64,000 nucleotides of DNA from UBA7702 sp040776805 (GCA_040776805.1 JAXGZS010000002.1:186001-250000); one strand, 5' to 3'; positions 34,123 through 42,624 are shown, counted from the stretch's first letter. Numbers and translations are program-made. Notes: generated by a model not told the origin, from the sequence alone.

Positions 34123-34797
34123 TTACCAAATAAGAGGAAGCAAACGGTAAGGGGTCTTCAGACAGTATTCCCGATACCCCGGCAGTTCCCGCAACAAAAC
34201 TTCTTCCTCACCCTTAATCCGCATTACGTTTAAGGGGATGATAAGAGAAGCGGGGATCAGCGCCCAATAGGAGCCGAGCGCCAGCGGCGTAAAGAGAACC
34301 ATCAGGATCAAGCCAAGATACATCGGATGACGGATAACGCCGTAAGGCCCACTGTCACTAACCTTTTGTTTATCCTCCACCTGTACAATGGTGGAAGCGT
34401 AACTGTTCGCCCGAAAGACAAAGAAAATAAGAACATAACCAAGAAGAACGGCAGCATTGGCGGCAATCACAAGGCATACCGGTACCGTCGACCAATGAAA
34501 ACGAAAATCGAAACCGGGAATGACATAGCAGAGAAAACAAAGCTGTAGGAATGCCGGAGGTTTTTTGGTTGTCGTCTTTTCCTTCACATGCACTCTACGA
34601 GCCAACAGCTCCGGGTTTTTCTTGCCGAAATATACCGTAATAAAAAGGATCAAAAGGGCGTAAATCGACCATAGGATCGTTCCTTGCCAATAGTGTATGG
34701 TTCTTGCCGGCAAAAAAATCACAATACCTAATATCATTAAGATGATCATCACCGCAAAAAAGGGATTCGGTCTATTTTTCCGAGGATCGTTTTTCAT
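34123..34797 (-). CDS. Isoprenylcysteine carboxyl methyltransferase-like membrane protein
   Basis: A 224 aa protein with five or so TM helices and the ICMT/PEMT-type SAM-binding signature GPYGVIRHPMYLG (about 150-162) followed by E near the C-terminus (EEEVLLRELPGYREY). The start is ATG 34797 with GGGAGGTG, within the end of the MerR gene (26-nt overlap). It is co-transcribed with that regulator and probably its target. The bacterial substrate is unknown. Confidence 0.88.
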   Translation of the reverse strand: MKNDPRKNRPNPFFAVMIILMILGIVIFLPARTIHYWQGTILWSIYALLILFITVYFGKKNPELLARRVHVKEKTTTKKPPAFLQLCFLCYVIPGFDFRFHWSTVPVCLVIAANAAVLLGYVLIFFVFRANSYASTIVQVEDKQKVSDSGPYGVIRHPMYLGLILMVLFTPLALGSYWALIPASLIIPLNVMRIKGEEEVLLRELPGYREYCLKTPYRLLPLIW

Positions 34798-35632
34798 GAT
34801 CATCACCTCCCGCATTTTCCCGATCCACCACCAAATATTCCTGTAATAGACGGCCGAACCGGCGCTGCGCCGGCGTTCGCACCGTGGCCACCATATCGTC
34901 GTATAGCGCCACTCTGCTCTCGCCAAATTGCGGCTTTTTAGCGAGCATCCCCCTTAACGGAGGCATGCTTTGAATAAAGGCCGCAGCCTCTTGGGCAAGG
35001 GCGGACACAGCCGGATCGTCGGCGGGAAGCGGCGCCAAGGCCGCAAGACGAACACCGAAAGCCAAAGCTGTTTCATAAGCTTGGGGCCGGTCTTTAAAAA
35101 ATTTCGCCAATTCTTTGAAATCATTCCGATAATCTATGCCCCATTGAAAATCGTCGAGAATGGCAAAAATCCGGCGCTGGCCCTCGATCAATTCCGGGCA
35201 GGTTCTGGCATAGGATTCGATGTTTTCGTTCCCCAAAATCCCGCCGATCATACGAAAAGAAGCAGAGTCCACGGTCTTAGCCGGTAAAGCAACATCGTCT
35301 TCGGCAAGAAGTCTTTGGATCTCTTGCAGTCGCCTTTCCAGTACTTTTTGCTCCAACAAAAGTTCTTTCTGTAGCAAGAGGAGAACTTCCCGCATGTTTT
35401 TTTGTCCATTTTCTTCACCCAGCACCTCTTTGATCCGTGAAAGATCGAAACCCAGGCGTTTGCAATCCTTGATCAGCTGCATACGGGATAATGCCGCAGC
35501 GCCGTACAAACGGTAGCCACCAGCGGAGCGTTCCGCCTCCGGCAGCAAACCGATTTTATGATAATAAAGTACAGTTTTCAAAGTGGTTCCGGTCAGTTTT
35601 ACAAAATCACCGATACGGATCAGATGTTCCAT
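34772..35632 (-). CDS. MerR-family transcriptional regulator
   Basis: A 286 aa protein. The N-terminal MerR winged helix (IRIGDFVKLTGTTLKTVLYY, GLLPEAERSAGGYRLY) is followed by a coiled coil (about 75-115) and a C-terminal helical effector domain of about 150 residues without clustered Cys, so it probably senses an organic ligand rather than a metal. ATG 35632 with GGGGGGAG. Its own promoter has the 19-bp spacer and dyad expected of MerR control, so it is autoregulated together with the methyltransferase. Confidence 0.93.
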   Translation of the reverse strand: MEHLIRIGDFVKLTGTTLKTVLYYHKIGLLPEAERSAGGYRLYGAAALSRMQLIKDCKRLGFDLSRIKEVLGEENGQKNMREVLLLLQKELLLEQKVLERRLQEIQRLLAEDDVALPAKTVDSASFRMIGGILGNENIESYARTCPELIEGQRRIFAILDDFQWGIDYRNDFKELAKFFKDRPQAYETALAFGVRLAALAPLPADDPAVSALAQEAAAFIQSMPPLRGMLAKKPQFGESRVALYDDMVATVRTPAQRRFGRLLQEYLVVDRENAGGDDHEKRSSEK

Positions 35633-35652
35633 TGTTCTCCCCCCTTTGCGCC

Positions 35653-35683
35653 ATTATAAACTCCACCCTTGGGATGGAGTCAA
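35653..35683 (-). promoter_or_regulatory. MerR-type promoter/operator
   Basis: -35 TTGACT (35678-35683), 19-bp spacer, -10 TATAAT (35653-35658). A dyad with ACTCC/GGAGT ends fills the spacer. Long spacer plus dyad is the hallmark of MerR activation. Confidence 0.85.
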
Positions 35684-35714
35684 CTGTTTTTTTAAAAATT
35701 CTTTTTAAAAGGGA

Positions 35715-35948
35715 AGTCGGGCAATCCTCCATGGATTGCCCGACTCAGACTGTAGACAAAATACGCATCAGCGGATTTTGGGCTACAGGATGATAGGCCG
35801 CCGAGAAGGCTTAGACACGGTGAACGCTTTGGCCTGCGGCTGCGCCGTGTACACGCTAGTACACAAGCTGTCGCGGGGCAAAGGGTTCGCCGCGTATTAG
35901 ACTTTGTCGACGGCCTCAGTCGGGCAATCCTCCATGGATTGCCCGACT
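35715..35948. repeat. Dispersed intergenic repeat, copy 2, bounded by identical hairpins
   Basis: Two identical 31-bp sequences (35715-35745, 35918-35948), each a hairpin with 13-bp arms AGTCGGGCAATCC / GGATTGCCCGACT and loop TCCAT, flank a 170-bp core. The core's ends (35750-35803, 35898-35919) match copy 1 at 18276-18409 and are imperfect inverted repeats. No coding potential. It explains most of the gap 35633-35997. Confidence 0.85.
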
Positions 35949-35997
35949 TCCTTAACACACTTTAGTCATCAAAGATCCCTCCCACATTGCCGTTATC

Positions 35998-36255
35998 CTA
36001 CTCCGTCCCAGGGCGGTGTTGGGATATACTGCTGAACAGGGCTCTTCTTTCACCATCGCTCAAAGCGCCGTCGCTGCCGCTCAGCGCGGATTGCGTTTGC
36101 TCCGGGTTACTTTGCTCTGCGTTGCCCGCAGGGTTCACATTGCCGGCCATACTTTCCCGAATGGCCTGTTTCACGGCTTGTCCGGAAGTTCCCGCACGCA
36201 ACGAGGTGCTTTGACTGGAGGATTTTCGGCTGATTCGCTTTGTCGCATCATTCAT
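35998..36255 (-). CDS. Small polar protein (85 aa), group member 1
   Basis: Ser/Ala/Gln/Asn-rich, no hydrophobic segment, basic N-terminus (ATKRISRKSSSQ). Start ATG 36255 with AAAGGAGAT. It shares composition, a K-R-rich start, size and a TAAAGGAGA-type RBS context with the proteins at 37658 and 37996. I recognise no family. Gamma-type small acid-soluble spore proteins have similar composition, but the known motif is not visible. Confidence 0.6.
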   Translation of the reverse strand: MNDATKRISRKSSSQSTSLRAGTSGQAVKQAIRESMAGNVNPAGNAEQSNPEQTQSALSGSDGALSDGERRALFSSISQHRPGTE

Positions 36256-36350
36256 ATCCTATCTCCTTTACTAAAGTGCTGTTCTTATTTTTTACCGTGG
36301 AGAAAAAAATATGATGGAACAATCCCCCAAAAAGGAACCGCGGTATCCTA

Positions 36351-37427
36351 CTATTTTTTTTTGCCCTTGATTTGGCGCATCATTTGTTTCATCTCGCTCT
36401 TGCTGCCGAACATCGCGTTGATCTTCGCCTCTTCCAAGCGGCGGGAGTCGAGACCCTCATAATCAAGTTCTCTTTGGAGTTTTCTGTAATGTTCCAAACG
36501 CTTTGGCTGAAGCTCCCCTCTGTCGACAGCAGCCTGCACGGCGCAGCCCGGTTCCTCCCTGTGGCTGCAATTTCTAAACTTACAATGAGCCGCTAAGGTT
36601 TCAATATCCTCAAAGGAACGGGACAGATCCGCCGTATTCAGCTGCAATTCCCGCATACCCGGAGTGTCGATAACAATGCTTCCCGTGGGTAAAAGCAGCA
36701 GTTGACGGTGGGTGGTCGTGTGCCGCCCCTTGCCGTCGCTTTCGCGAATGGCGTTCACCCGCAGGCGCTCTTCTCCGATCAAACAATTGATCAGCGTCGA
36801 TTTGCCCACGCCGGAGGAGCCGATAAAGGCCACGGTCTCCCCGCTGCGCAGGGAATCCCGCACCGCCTTTTCTCCTTCGTCGGCAACACCGGAACAGACC
36901 ATAATCTCAGCGCCGATGGCTGCTGTCGCGGCTTGGGCCGCCATTTCTGCGGCGTCTTCACAGAGATCGGCTTTGGTCAATACGATCACCGGCTTTGCGC
37001 CGCTGTCCCAGGCCACAGTAAGATACCGTTCCAGGCGGCGCAAATTAAAATCGTCCTTTAGTGACATACAGATAAAGACAACGTCAATATTGGCGGCGAC
37101 AATTTGCGCTCCCCCAGCGCTGCCCGGTGCTTTTCGCGTAAAGACGCTTTTTCTGGGCAGCACCCGGTGAATCACGGCTTTTTCTCCACTGCCGTCTCCC
37201 GCGTCAACCATCACCCAATCCCCCACCGCGGGGAAATCTGTCATCGCCGCAGCCTGGTAGATGAATTTTCCCGATACCGACGCCGCTTTTTCACCGCTTT
37301 CTCCCATGATCTTATAACTGTCACGGTGCTGTTCTGTGACTCTGGCCAGGGACAGCCCCTCATATTTGGCGGCTTCTTTGGCAAAATCCGTGGTCAGCCC
37401 GTATGTTTTCAAATCGATACGTTCCAT
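36351..37427 (-). CDS. rsgA: Ribosome small subunit-dependent GTPase A
   Basis: Circularly permuted GTPase that aids 30S maturation. The 358 aa protein has an N-terminal OB domain (about 30-100), permuted G motifs in the order G4 (LTKADL), G1 (GSSGVGKSTLIN), G3 (DTPGMREL), and a C-terminal zinc-binding site (CKFRNCSHREEPGC). ATG 37427 with GGGAGG. It is longer than the Bacillus enzyme (about 298 aa), closer to the longer YjeQ-like branch. Confidence 0.95.
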   Translation of the reverse strand: MERIDLKTYGLTTDFAKEAAKYEGLSLARVTEQHRDSYKIMGESGEKAASVSGKFIYQAAAMTDFPAVGDWVMVDAGDGSGEKAVIHRVLPRKSVFTRKAPGSAGGAQIVAANIDVVFICMSLKDDFNLRRLERYLTVAWDSGAKPVIVLTKADLCEDAAEMAAQAATAAIGAEIMVCSGVADEGEKAVRDSLRSGETVAFIGSSGVGKSTLINCLIGEERLRVNAIRESDGKGRHTTTHRQLLLLPTGSIVIDTPGMRELQLNTADLSRSFEDIETLAAHCKFRNCSHREEPGCAVQAAVDRGELQPKRLEHYRKLQRELDYEGLDSRRLEEAKINAMFGSKSEMKQMMRQIKGKKK

Positions 37428-37586
37428 CGTAAACCTCCCTTTGGTTTAAGATTACCATAAAACAGCAGCAAAAGGCAGCCCATTCTTGTTTTTATTTATT
37501 TTTAAGAAAAGCGACCCCCAACGGTTTCTCCGCCGTATCATTTAAATTTTGCCTTCCACCACTTGCGGCAGATCTTTAGGACACAG

Positions 37587-37633
37587 AAAAATGCCCCTGT
37601 ACAGGAAGGGATACTTCCCGTACAAGGGCATTT
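37587..37633 (-). terminator. Intrinsic terminator after small protein 2
   Basis: Long hairpin: AAATGCCC...GGGCATTT outer arms with TGTAC/GTACA and GGAAG/CTTCC inner pairs, then a short U run on the minus strand. Confidence 0.75.
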
Positions 37634-37657
37634 CACCGGATCGGCAGTGACCAAAAA

Positions 37658-37882
37658 TCAGTCGCTGTACTCCTGGCTCGATGTACCGGCTGCTTCGGCT
37701 TGACGTTCTTTTCGCTGTACGGCAGCCATATGGGCCGCGGCGTTATAGTTCATCCCTGCCGTGTTGACCAATGACCGCATTGCATAGTTGCCGCTAAAGA
37801 CGTCATGGTAGGCGATATTCGCGCTACTTTGCCGCGCCTCCTTCGTGATCCTTTTTGCATTGCTCGAATGATGGTGCATCAT
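37658..37882 (-). CDS. Small polar protein (74 aa), group member 2
   Basis: Begins MMHHHSSNAKR and is rich in Ala, His, Asn, Ser and Gln with no membrane segment. ATG 37882 (or the next ATG) with GAAGGAG. It has its own terminator. It resembles in size and composition its neighbours at 35998 and 37996. Function unknown. Confidence 0.65.
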   Translation of the reverse strand: MMHHHSSNAKRITKEARQSSANIAYHDVFSGNYAMRSLVNTAGMNYNAAAHMAAVQRKERQAEAAGTSSQEYSD

Positions 37883-37995
37883 AATTCTCCTTCACAAATA
37901 AGGTTCCTTTTTAGTTTCCCCGCTTTATCAAGAAATATTGCGGCAAAAGCCGGGAGCGGAGAAGCGAAAAAATGTCGCCATGAAGGGAAAATAGG

Positions 37996-38322
37996 TCAGC
38001 GGGAGTTTTTCGTGCTATTCTTCAGTGCCCGGGCGCTGGCATGACGGGGATCGGCGTCCATAGTCGACTGATTCAACTGATTTGATAAATTCGCCCGATT
38101 CATTTGATTCGTTTGATTCACTTGATTCAAATTGTTTTCCGGCGGCGTGGTGCCGGCGGATTCTCTGGCTTCCCGATTCATACGGATATCTTCCGCGGAG
38201 GCATTTTGATTGCTTGCTTCAGCGTTGTCACGGGAAATGTCGCCCATGGTTCCGTAGACGTCGTCAGGTACTGTTTGCGATGATTGCCGGTTGCGGCTTC
38301 TCTTGGCATGATTATTGTTCAT
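37996..38322 (-). CDS. Small polar protein (108 aa), group member 3, Asn-Gln repeats
   Basis: Starts MNNNHAKRSRNRQSSQ; residues about 64-88 are short N-Q-x repeats (NQVNQTNQMNRANLSNQLNQ). Highly soluble, no Cys, no hydrophobic core, so probably disordered. ATG 38322 with AAAGGAG. The Asn/Gln repeats and basic start recall gamma-type spore proteins, but the match is only compositional. Confidence 0.65.
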   Translation of the reverse strand: MNNNHAKRSRNRQSSQTVPDDVYGTMGDISRDNAEASNQNASAEDIRMNREARESAGTTPPENNLNQVNQTNQMNRANLSNQLNQSTMDADPRHASARALKNSTKNSR

Positions 38323-38466
38323 GTATTTCTCCTTTACTAATAAGATCCGTATTTATTTTTCTCAGTCCGGGGAAAAATATAGGTGGGACAAATATCCATA
38401 AAAAGATATTTTATATTTTGGAAAAATCAGGGCAATCTAAAAAAAACAGTGAGATACGGTGAACGC

Positions 38467-39804
38467 ATGAATGATTCTAAAAAAGCCCAAATTTCTTCAT
38501 CCCTCTGGTGCGATCAGGTGGAACTGCCTACATTTGACTGTCTTTCGGGTGATGCCAAAACCGATGTGCTGATCATCGGCGGCGGTATGACCGGCATTTT
38601 ATGCGCTTATTTTTTAGAGCAGCTCGGCGCCGATTATATGCTGGTGGAAGCAAAGACCGTCGGCAATGGCGTCACCAAAAACACCACAGCCAAAATCACC
38701 TCCCAACACGGGATGATTTACAGTGATTTGATCAAAAACGCCGGTGAAGAAAAAGCCGGGCTGTATCTCACCGCCAACCAGCAGGCTTTGGCAAAATACA
38801 AACAGCTTTGCCAAAATATCGATTGCGATTTTGAAGAAAAAAGCGCTTTTGTTTACTCTTTAGAGGACTACCATAAAGTCGAGCGGGAAATACACGCCCT
38901 GACCAGTCTCGATTTTCCGGCCTTTTTTGCCCAGGAACTGCCTTTGCCGTTAAAGGTCGCCGGGGCCGTCGAATTTGAGGGACAGGCTCAATTTCATCCT
39001 TTGAAATTCCTCGGTGCTTTGGCCAAAGATTTGCGTATCTATGAAAACAGCTTCGTACATCTCCTCGACAATCATACGGCGCTGACCAAAACCGGGAAAA
39101 TCCGGGCCCGGCAAATCATCGTCGCCAGCCATTTTCCTTTTATGAACCGCTACGGGAGTTATTTTTTAAAGCTCTATCAGCACCGTTCCTATGTAATCGC
39201 TTTGGCCAACGCCACCGACGTCCACGGCATGTACGTGGACGAAGCGCAAAACGGCATGTCCTTTCGCAATCATCAAAACCTGCTCCTCCTCGGCGGCGGC
39301 GATCACCGCACCGGCAAAGAGGGGGGCAAATGGCAGGAATTGCGCACCTTTGCCAAAGCCCACTATCCCGAAGCGAAAGAGGTCTATGCTTGGGCCACCC
39401 AGGATTGCATGAGCTTGGACAGCGTCCCCTATATCGGCCCTTACGCCAAAAGCGCGCCGGATATTTACGTCGCCACCGGCTTCAACAAATGGGGCATGAC
39501 CTCGGCCATGGTGGCGGCGATGATCTTAACGGACATGTTGAGCGGTAAGAAAAACGCGTTTGCCGAAGTATTTTCACCCCAGCGCAGCATTTTAAAGCCC
39601 CAGCTTTTCCTCAACGGCATAGAGACAACGCTCAACTTTATCACTCCCACCCGAAGGAGATGTACCCACCTGGGCTGCGCCCTCAAATGGAACGAAACGG
39701 AGCAAAGCTGGGACTGTCCCTGCCACGGCTCGCGCTTTGACACCGAGGGCCGGCTCATCGATAACCCCGCCTTAAAAGCACTGCCCATAGACCGTAAGAA
39801 ATAG
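38467..39804 (+). CDS. FAD-dependent oxidoreductase with C-terminal Rieske domain
   Basis: A 445 aa protein. The N-terminal DAO-type FAD domain begins with GGGMTGILCAYFLEQLGA (about 38-55) and ends with the second FAD contact VATGFNKWGMTSA. The last 80 residues hold a Rieske 2Fe-2S site, CTHLGC ... CPCHGSRFD. The family oxidises amines or similar substrates and passes electrons to the Rieske centre; the substrate here is unknown. The start is ATG 38467 (weak RBS); the frame runs back to 38383 without a better one. Confidence 0.92.
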   Translation: MNDSKKAQISSSLWCDQVELPTFDCLSGDAKTDVLIIGGGMTGILCAYFLEQLGADYMLVEAKTVGNGVTKNTTAKITSQHGMIYSDLIKNAGEEKAGLYLTANQQALAKYKQLCQNIDCDFEEKSAFVYSLEDYHKVEREIHALTSLDFPAFFAQELPLPLKVAGAVEFEGQAQFHPLKFLGALAKDLRIYENSFVHLLDNHTALTKTGKIRARQIIVASHFPFMNRYGSYFLKLYQHRSYVIALANATDVHGMYVDEAQNGMSFRNHQNLLLLGGGDHRTGKEGGKWQELRTFAKAHYPEAKEVYAWATQDCMSLDSVPYIGPYAKSAPDIYVATGFNKWGMTSAMVAAMILTDMLSGKKNAFAEVFSPQRSILKPQLFLNGIETTLNFITPTRRRCTHLGCALKWNETEQSWDCPCHGSRFDTEGRLIDNPALKALPIDRKK

Positions 39805-39925
39805 GCTCCGCCGGGGTCTTCAGGAGAGGACGGTAAAAACCGGGAACGTCCATAGATATCCTCACGGCGCAACAGAATAAGGGTCCGCAAACAAAAGTCG
39901 CTTGCCGTCAAAGTCCGTCGTCAAG

Positions 39926-39955
39926 TTGCTTTTTTTATCGTAATTATGATATAAT
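39926..39955 (+). promoter_or_regulatory. Promoter for the small ORF/shikimate-kinase-like pair
   Basis: -35 TTGCTT (39926-39931), 18-bp spacer, -10 TATAAT (39950-39955). Confidence 0.6.
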
Positions 39956-40022
39956 CAGCGTAATACCATGGAACACGGTGACAAAGAATTGTGATCAACA
40001 TCAAAAAAAGGAGGCTTACGCC

Positions 40023-40166
40023 ATGTTCTCTAAAAAAGTGGAAGAAACCAATGCCGGGAACCCAATCAAAAGAATGGCACTTTTCGGCGTCGATTCCCAC
40101 GGCCTTTACCTCCCCGACCAGGAATGGGGGCGCCGCTTATACGCGCCGCCCAGTCCGGTGTTGTAA
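40023..40166 (+). CDS. 47-aa ORF in frame with the kinase gene
   Basis: Translated from ATG 40023 behind GGAGG, 60 nt after a promoter. It ends at TAA 40164 and the following kinase frame continues in the same reading frame. It could be a leader peptide, a small protein, or the N-terminus of a longer kinase cut by a nonsense codon. Sequence MFSKKVEETN ... GVDSHGLYLPDQEWGR has no family that I recognise. Confidence 0.5.
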   Translation: MFSKKVEETNAGNPIKRMALFGVDSHGLYLPDQEWGRRLYAPPSPVL

Positions 40167-40172
40167 TTGGAA

Positions 40173-40685
40173 ATGGACGGAGATCGTGATTTGCGCAACA
40201 TCATACTCATCGGCATGCCCGGCACCGGCAAAAGCACTGTCGGCGTCATCCTGGCCAAGCGTCTTGGCTACGACTTCATCGACGTTGATCTGCTGATCAT
40301 CAAAAAAACCGGGAAAACCTTGCCGGAAATCATTGCCGATGTCGGCGTCGGCGGTTTTTTGACCATCGAAAATCAAGTGGGTGAAAGTATCCGTTGCACC
40401 CGCTGCGTCGTCGCCACCGGGGGCAGCATGGTTTTAAACGAAAGCGCCATGGCTCACCTGGCCGCTGAAAACACCGTTATTTGGCTGGATACCGACGTGG
40501 CCAAGCTGGAGCAACGGATCGAAAACGGCGCCGACCGCGGCATCGCCATGGCGCCGGGTACCACCATCGCCCAAGTTTACGCTGACCGCAAAGGGCTTTA
40601 CGAAAAATATGCCGATATCCACATCAAGTGCGAAAACGGCACCGACCGCGTGGTCTCTCAGATCAGAGACGCCCTGGGCCTTTAA
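40173..40685 (+). CDS. Shikimate kinase-like P-loop kinase
   Basis: A 170 aa protein with P-loop GMPGTGKST, a DVDLL acidic site and an adenine-loop region (RGIAMAPGTT). Two shikimate-binding features are altered: the FR of the usual GE..FR..E block reads FL (GGFLTIE), and the GGG motif is TGGS. I therefore treat the shikimate activity as uncertain. The start is unclear: ATG 40173 has no RBS, while a TTG at 40197 has GGAG 8 nt upstream and would give a more typical MRNIILIG start. Confidence 0.75.
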   Translation: MDGDRDLRNIILIGMPGTGKSTVGVILAKRLGYDFIDVDLLIIKKTGKTLPEIIADVGVGGFLTIENQVGESIRCTRCVVATGGSMVLNESAMAHLAAENTVIWLDTDVAKLEQRIENGADRGIAMAPGTTIAQVYADRKGLYEKYADIHIKCENGTDRVVSQIRDALGL

Positions 40686-40982
40686 CCTTCCGCTTTTAAA
40701 ATAATGGAAAAAGCGGCGATTGAGGAACGGCAAGCAGCCTTCTCGGGAAAACGGGCATATATGTGAATGACGTGTTCATTCTGTGTAATCCGGCATTCTC
40801 TGTCCTCTTCGCAAAAACTTCCCCATCATGGGCAATTTTTTCGCCGCGATCAGGGAAAAGCGAAAAAACGCTTCCCGGAGAACAGCTTTTTACAGGTATT
40901 TTATAAAAATCCCCGGCGTGAAAGAACCAGAGCGAAAGTAAAAACTGACGACGATTCCCTCAAATCCGACACGCTCTGTTAC
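40686..40982. other. Gap with no convincing gene
   Basis: Holds one hairpin, CCGCTTTT/AAAAGCGG (40690-40716), without a T run, and a small GAATGA/TCATTC hairpin near 40764. An 82-codon open frame from 40767 has no RBS and unusual composition. I see nothing else. Confidence 0.5.
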
Positions 40983-41011
40983 TTGACATTTGAAAATATT
41001 TTCCTTACCAT
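40983..41011 (+). promoter_or_regulatory. Promoter for bL25
   Basis: -35 TTGACA (40983-40988), 17-bp spacer, -10 TACCAT (41006-41011). Confidence 0.6.
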
Positions 41012-41073
41012 TTAAAGTGACGGTATTTGACTGTCAAAGATATGGGCCTTTTTAGGCCAAAGGAAGTGTTATT

Positions 41074-41682
41074 ATGAATACGGCAACTTTAAGAGCGATG
41101 GAAAGAACTGAAAAGCCGAAGAAACTAAGAAAGACGGATTTTGTTCCCGGTGTTCTCAACGGCCCCGGCACTGTTTCTGTCCCTGTAAAGTTCCAAATGC
41201 CGGCGTTGAACAAAATCATCACAAAGCAAGGAATCAATGCCAAGGTCTGGGTTGAATACGGGGATGAAAAGAAATTCGGTTTGATGAAGGAAGTACAAAA
41301 GCACCCCGTCAGCGGACAGATCATCCACGCGGCGATTCAACTGATTCCTACGGATCAGGAAATCAAAATGCAAGTTCCCATCCAGTTCCACGGTAACGAA
41401 GCGCTGGAAAAGAAATTGATGCAGCTTCTGATCTTAAAACCCGAAGTGGAAGTCACGGGAGAAGCCGCCAAAATTCCCGGCGTCCTCGTTGTCGACGCCA
41501 GCGAAATGACCACCGGCGACAACGTCACGGCAGCCCATTTCGATTTGCCGGCAACCATCAAAATACTTGATGCCGAAGACGAAATCTACGCCATGATCAA
41601 AGATGTGAAGGAAACCATTGTTGAGGTTGAAGAGGAACCGAAGGAAGAAACGGAAACCAAGGCAGCGGCGGAAGAAGCGTAA
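41074..41682 (+). CDS. rplY: Ribosomal protein bL25 (Ctc family)
   Basis: 5S rRNA-binding ribosomal protein. The 202 aa protein has an N-terminal L25 domain (1-90), a beta-rich TL5/Ctc C-terminal domain (about 95-185: PIQFHG ... LLILKPEVEV ... PGVLVVDASEMTTGDNVTA), and an acidic tail. The N-terminal domain is divergent. ATG 41074 with AAAGGAAG. Monocistronic, ending at a two-way terminator shared with dapB. Confidence 0.9.
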   Translation: MNTATLRAMERTEKPKKLRKTDFVPGVLNGPGTVSVPVKFQMPALNKIITKQGINAKVWVEYGDEKKFGLMKEVQKHPVSGQIIHAAIQLIPTDQEIKMQVPIQFHGNEALEKKLMQLLILKPEVEVTGEAAKIPGVLVVDASEMTTGDNVTAAHFDLPATIKILDAEDEIYAMIKDVKETIVEVEEEPKEETETKAAAEEA

Positions 41683-41724
41683 AGTTATCAAATAGAGCCA
41701 TTCCCACGAACCGTAAAAACGTAA

Positions 41725-41780
41725 AAAAAAGGTGTCCCAAAAATCAGTGCGCGCACTGATAAAATAGGGACACCTTTTTT
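41725..41780 (+). terminator. Two-way terminator between bL25 and dapB
   Basis: Arms AAAAAAGGTGTCCC (41725-41738) and GGGACACCTTTTTT (41767-41780) enclose an inner 18-bp palindrome (41743-41760, ATCAGTGC/GCACTGAT). Convergent genes end on both sides. Confidence 0.85.
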
Positions 41781-41797
41781 ATGATTCAATCATACCG

Positions 41798-42556
41798 CTA
41801 TGCTTCACGGCCAAGGGACAGAGAAAGTGCCTGTTCCATGCGATACATACCTTTGTCTTTGGCCATAATCCATTTTGCCGCATAGATGGCTCCCTGGCCG
41901 AAGGCGGCGCGGTTTAAGGATTCGTGAACAATGCGAATGGTCTGGTTGGGCAAGCCGAAAACAACTTCGTGTTTGCCGATAATGCCGCCGACGCGGATGG
42001 AATTGATGTGTCTTTCTTTATCAAGCCCCAAATCCTCGGCAATGCGAATGGCGGTGCCGGAGGTATCTTTCTTTTCTTTAAAATGCTCTTCAATGATTTC
42101 AATATCGGCCTGGGGCGCGATTTTCTGAAGCACCTTGGAGGCTTCGATCAGAAAATTCACGCCTACGGTGATATTGGGAGAATAGAGGACGGCGGATTCC
42201 CTGCTCAAACCGATGAGATGTTCAAACTCCGTATCGTTGTAATTTGAAATGGCGGAGACGATACGCGTGCCGTATTGCACGGCGTTTTGATATTCATTCA
42301 CAGCGCTGGCAGCGGAAAAATCAATGATAACATCGACTTTATTTTTCCTAAAAAAGGTCTTTTGGTCAATGTGATCCAATGAATAAATGGCTCCTTCATT
42401 ATGCTCATATCCTAAATAATGACTGGCATATTCTCCTTCATAAAGTGATGATTCCCGTACGATCCACTTTAATTCACAATCCTTTTCTTTGATGATTTCA
42501 TTGGCAACCGTGGATCCCGTTTTGCCAAAACCAAATAATCCGACAGATAGTCTCAT
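41798..42556 (-). CDS. dapB: 4-hydroxy-tetrahydrodipicolinate reductase
   Basis: NAD(P)H-dependent step of lysine/diaminopimelate synthesis. The 252 aa protein has an N-terminal nucleotide loop GLFGFGKTGSTVA, a catalytic segment EEHFKEKKDTSGTA (the canonical form has HH...K.D.PSGTA; one His and the Pro are changed), and the C-terminal FGLPNQTIRIVHESLNRAAFGQGAIYAAKW block. ATG 42556 with AAAGGAG. It stands alone behind a long leader containing a ydaO-type riboswitch. Confidence 0.9.
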   Translation of the reverse strand: MRLSVGLFGFGKTGSTVANEIIKEKDCELKWIVRESSLYEGEYASHYLGYEHNEGAIYSLDHIDQKTFFRKNKVDVIIDFSAASAVNEYQNAVQYGTRIVSAISNYNDTEFEHLIGLSRESAVLYSPNITVGVNFLIEASKVLQKIAPQADIEIIEEHFKEKKDTSGTAIRIAEDLGLDKERHINSIRVGGIIGKHEVVFGLPNQTIRIVHESLNRAAFGQGAIYAAKWIMAKDKGMYRMEQALSLSLGREA

Positions 42557-42624
42557 CCAGTTCTCCTTTCGTTCTGTATTTATTTCCTTCGGATCATTGC
42601 GTTACCATACGATGAGCATAATCA

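Noticed and set aside
35715..35948. CRISPR-like array (two identical 31-bp repeats)
   Set aside because: Only two copies with a 172-bp spacer; the repeats are full palindromes and there are no cas genes.
40767..41015. 82-aa plus-strand frame before bL25
   Set aside because: No RBS, odd composition, overlaps the bL25 promoter.
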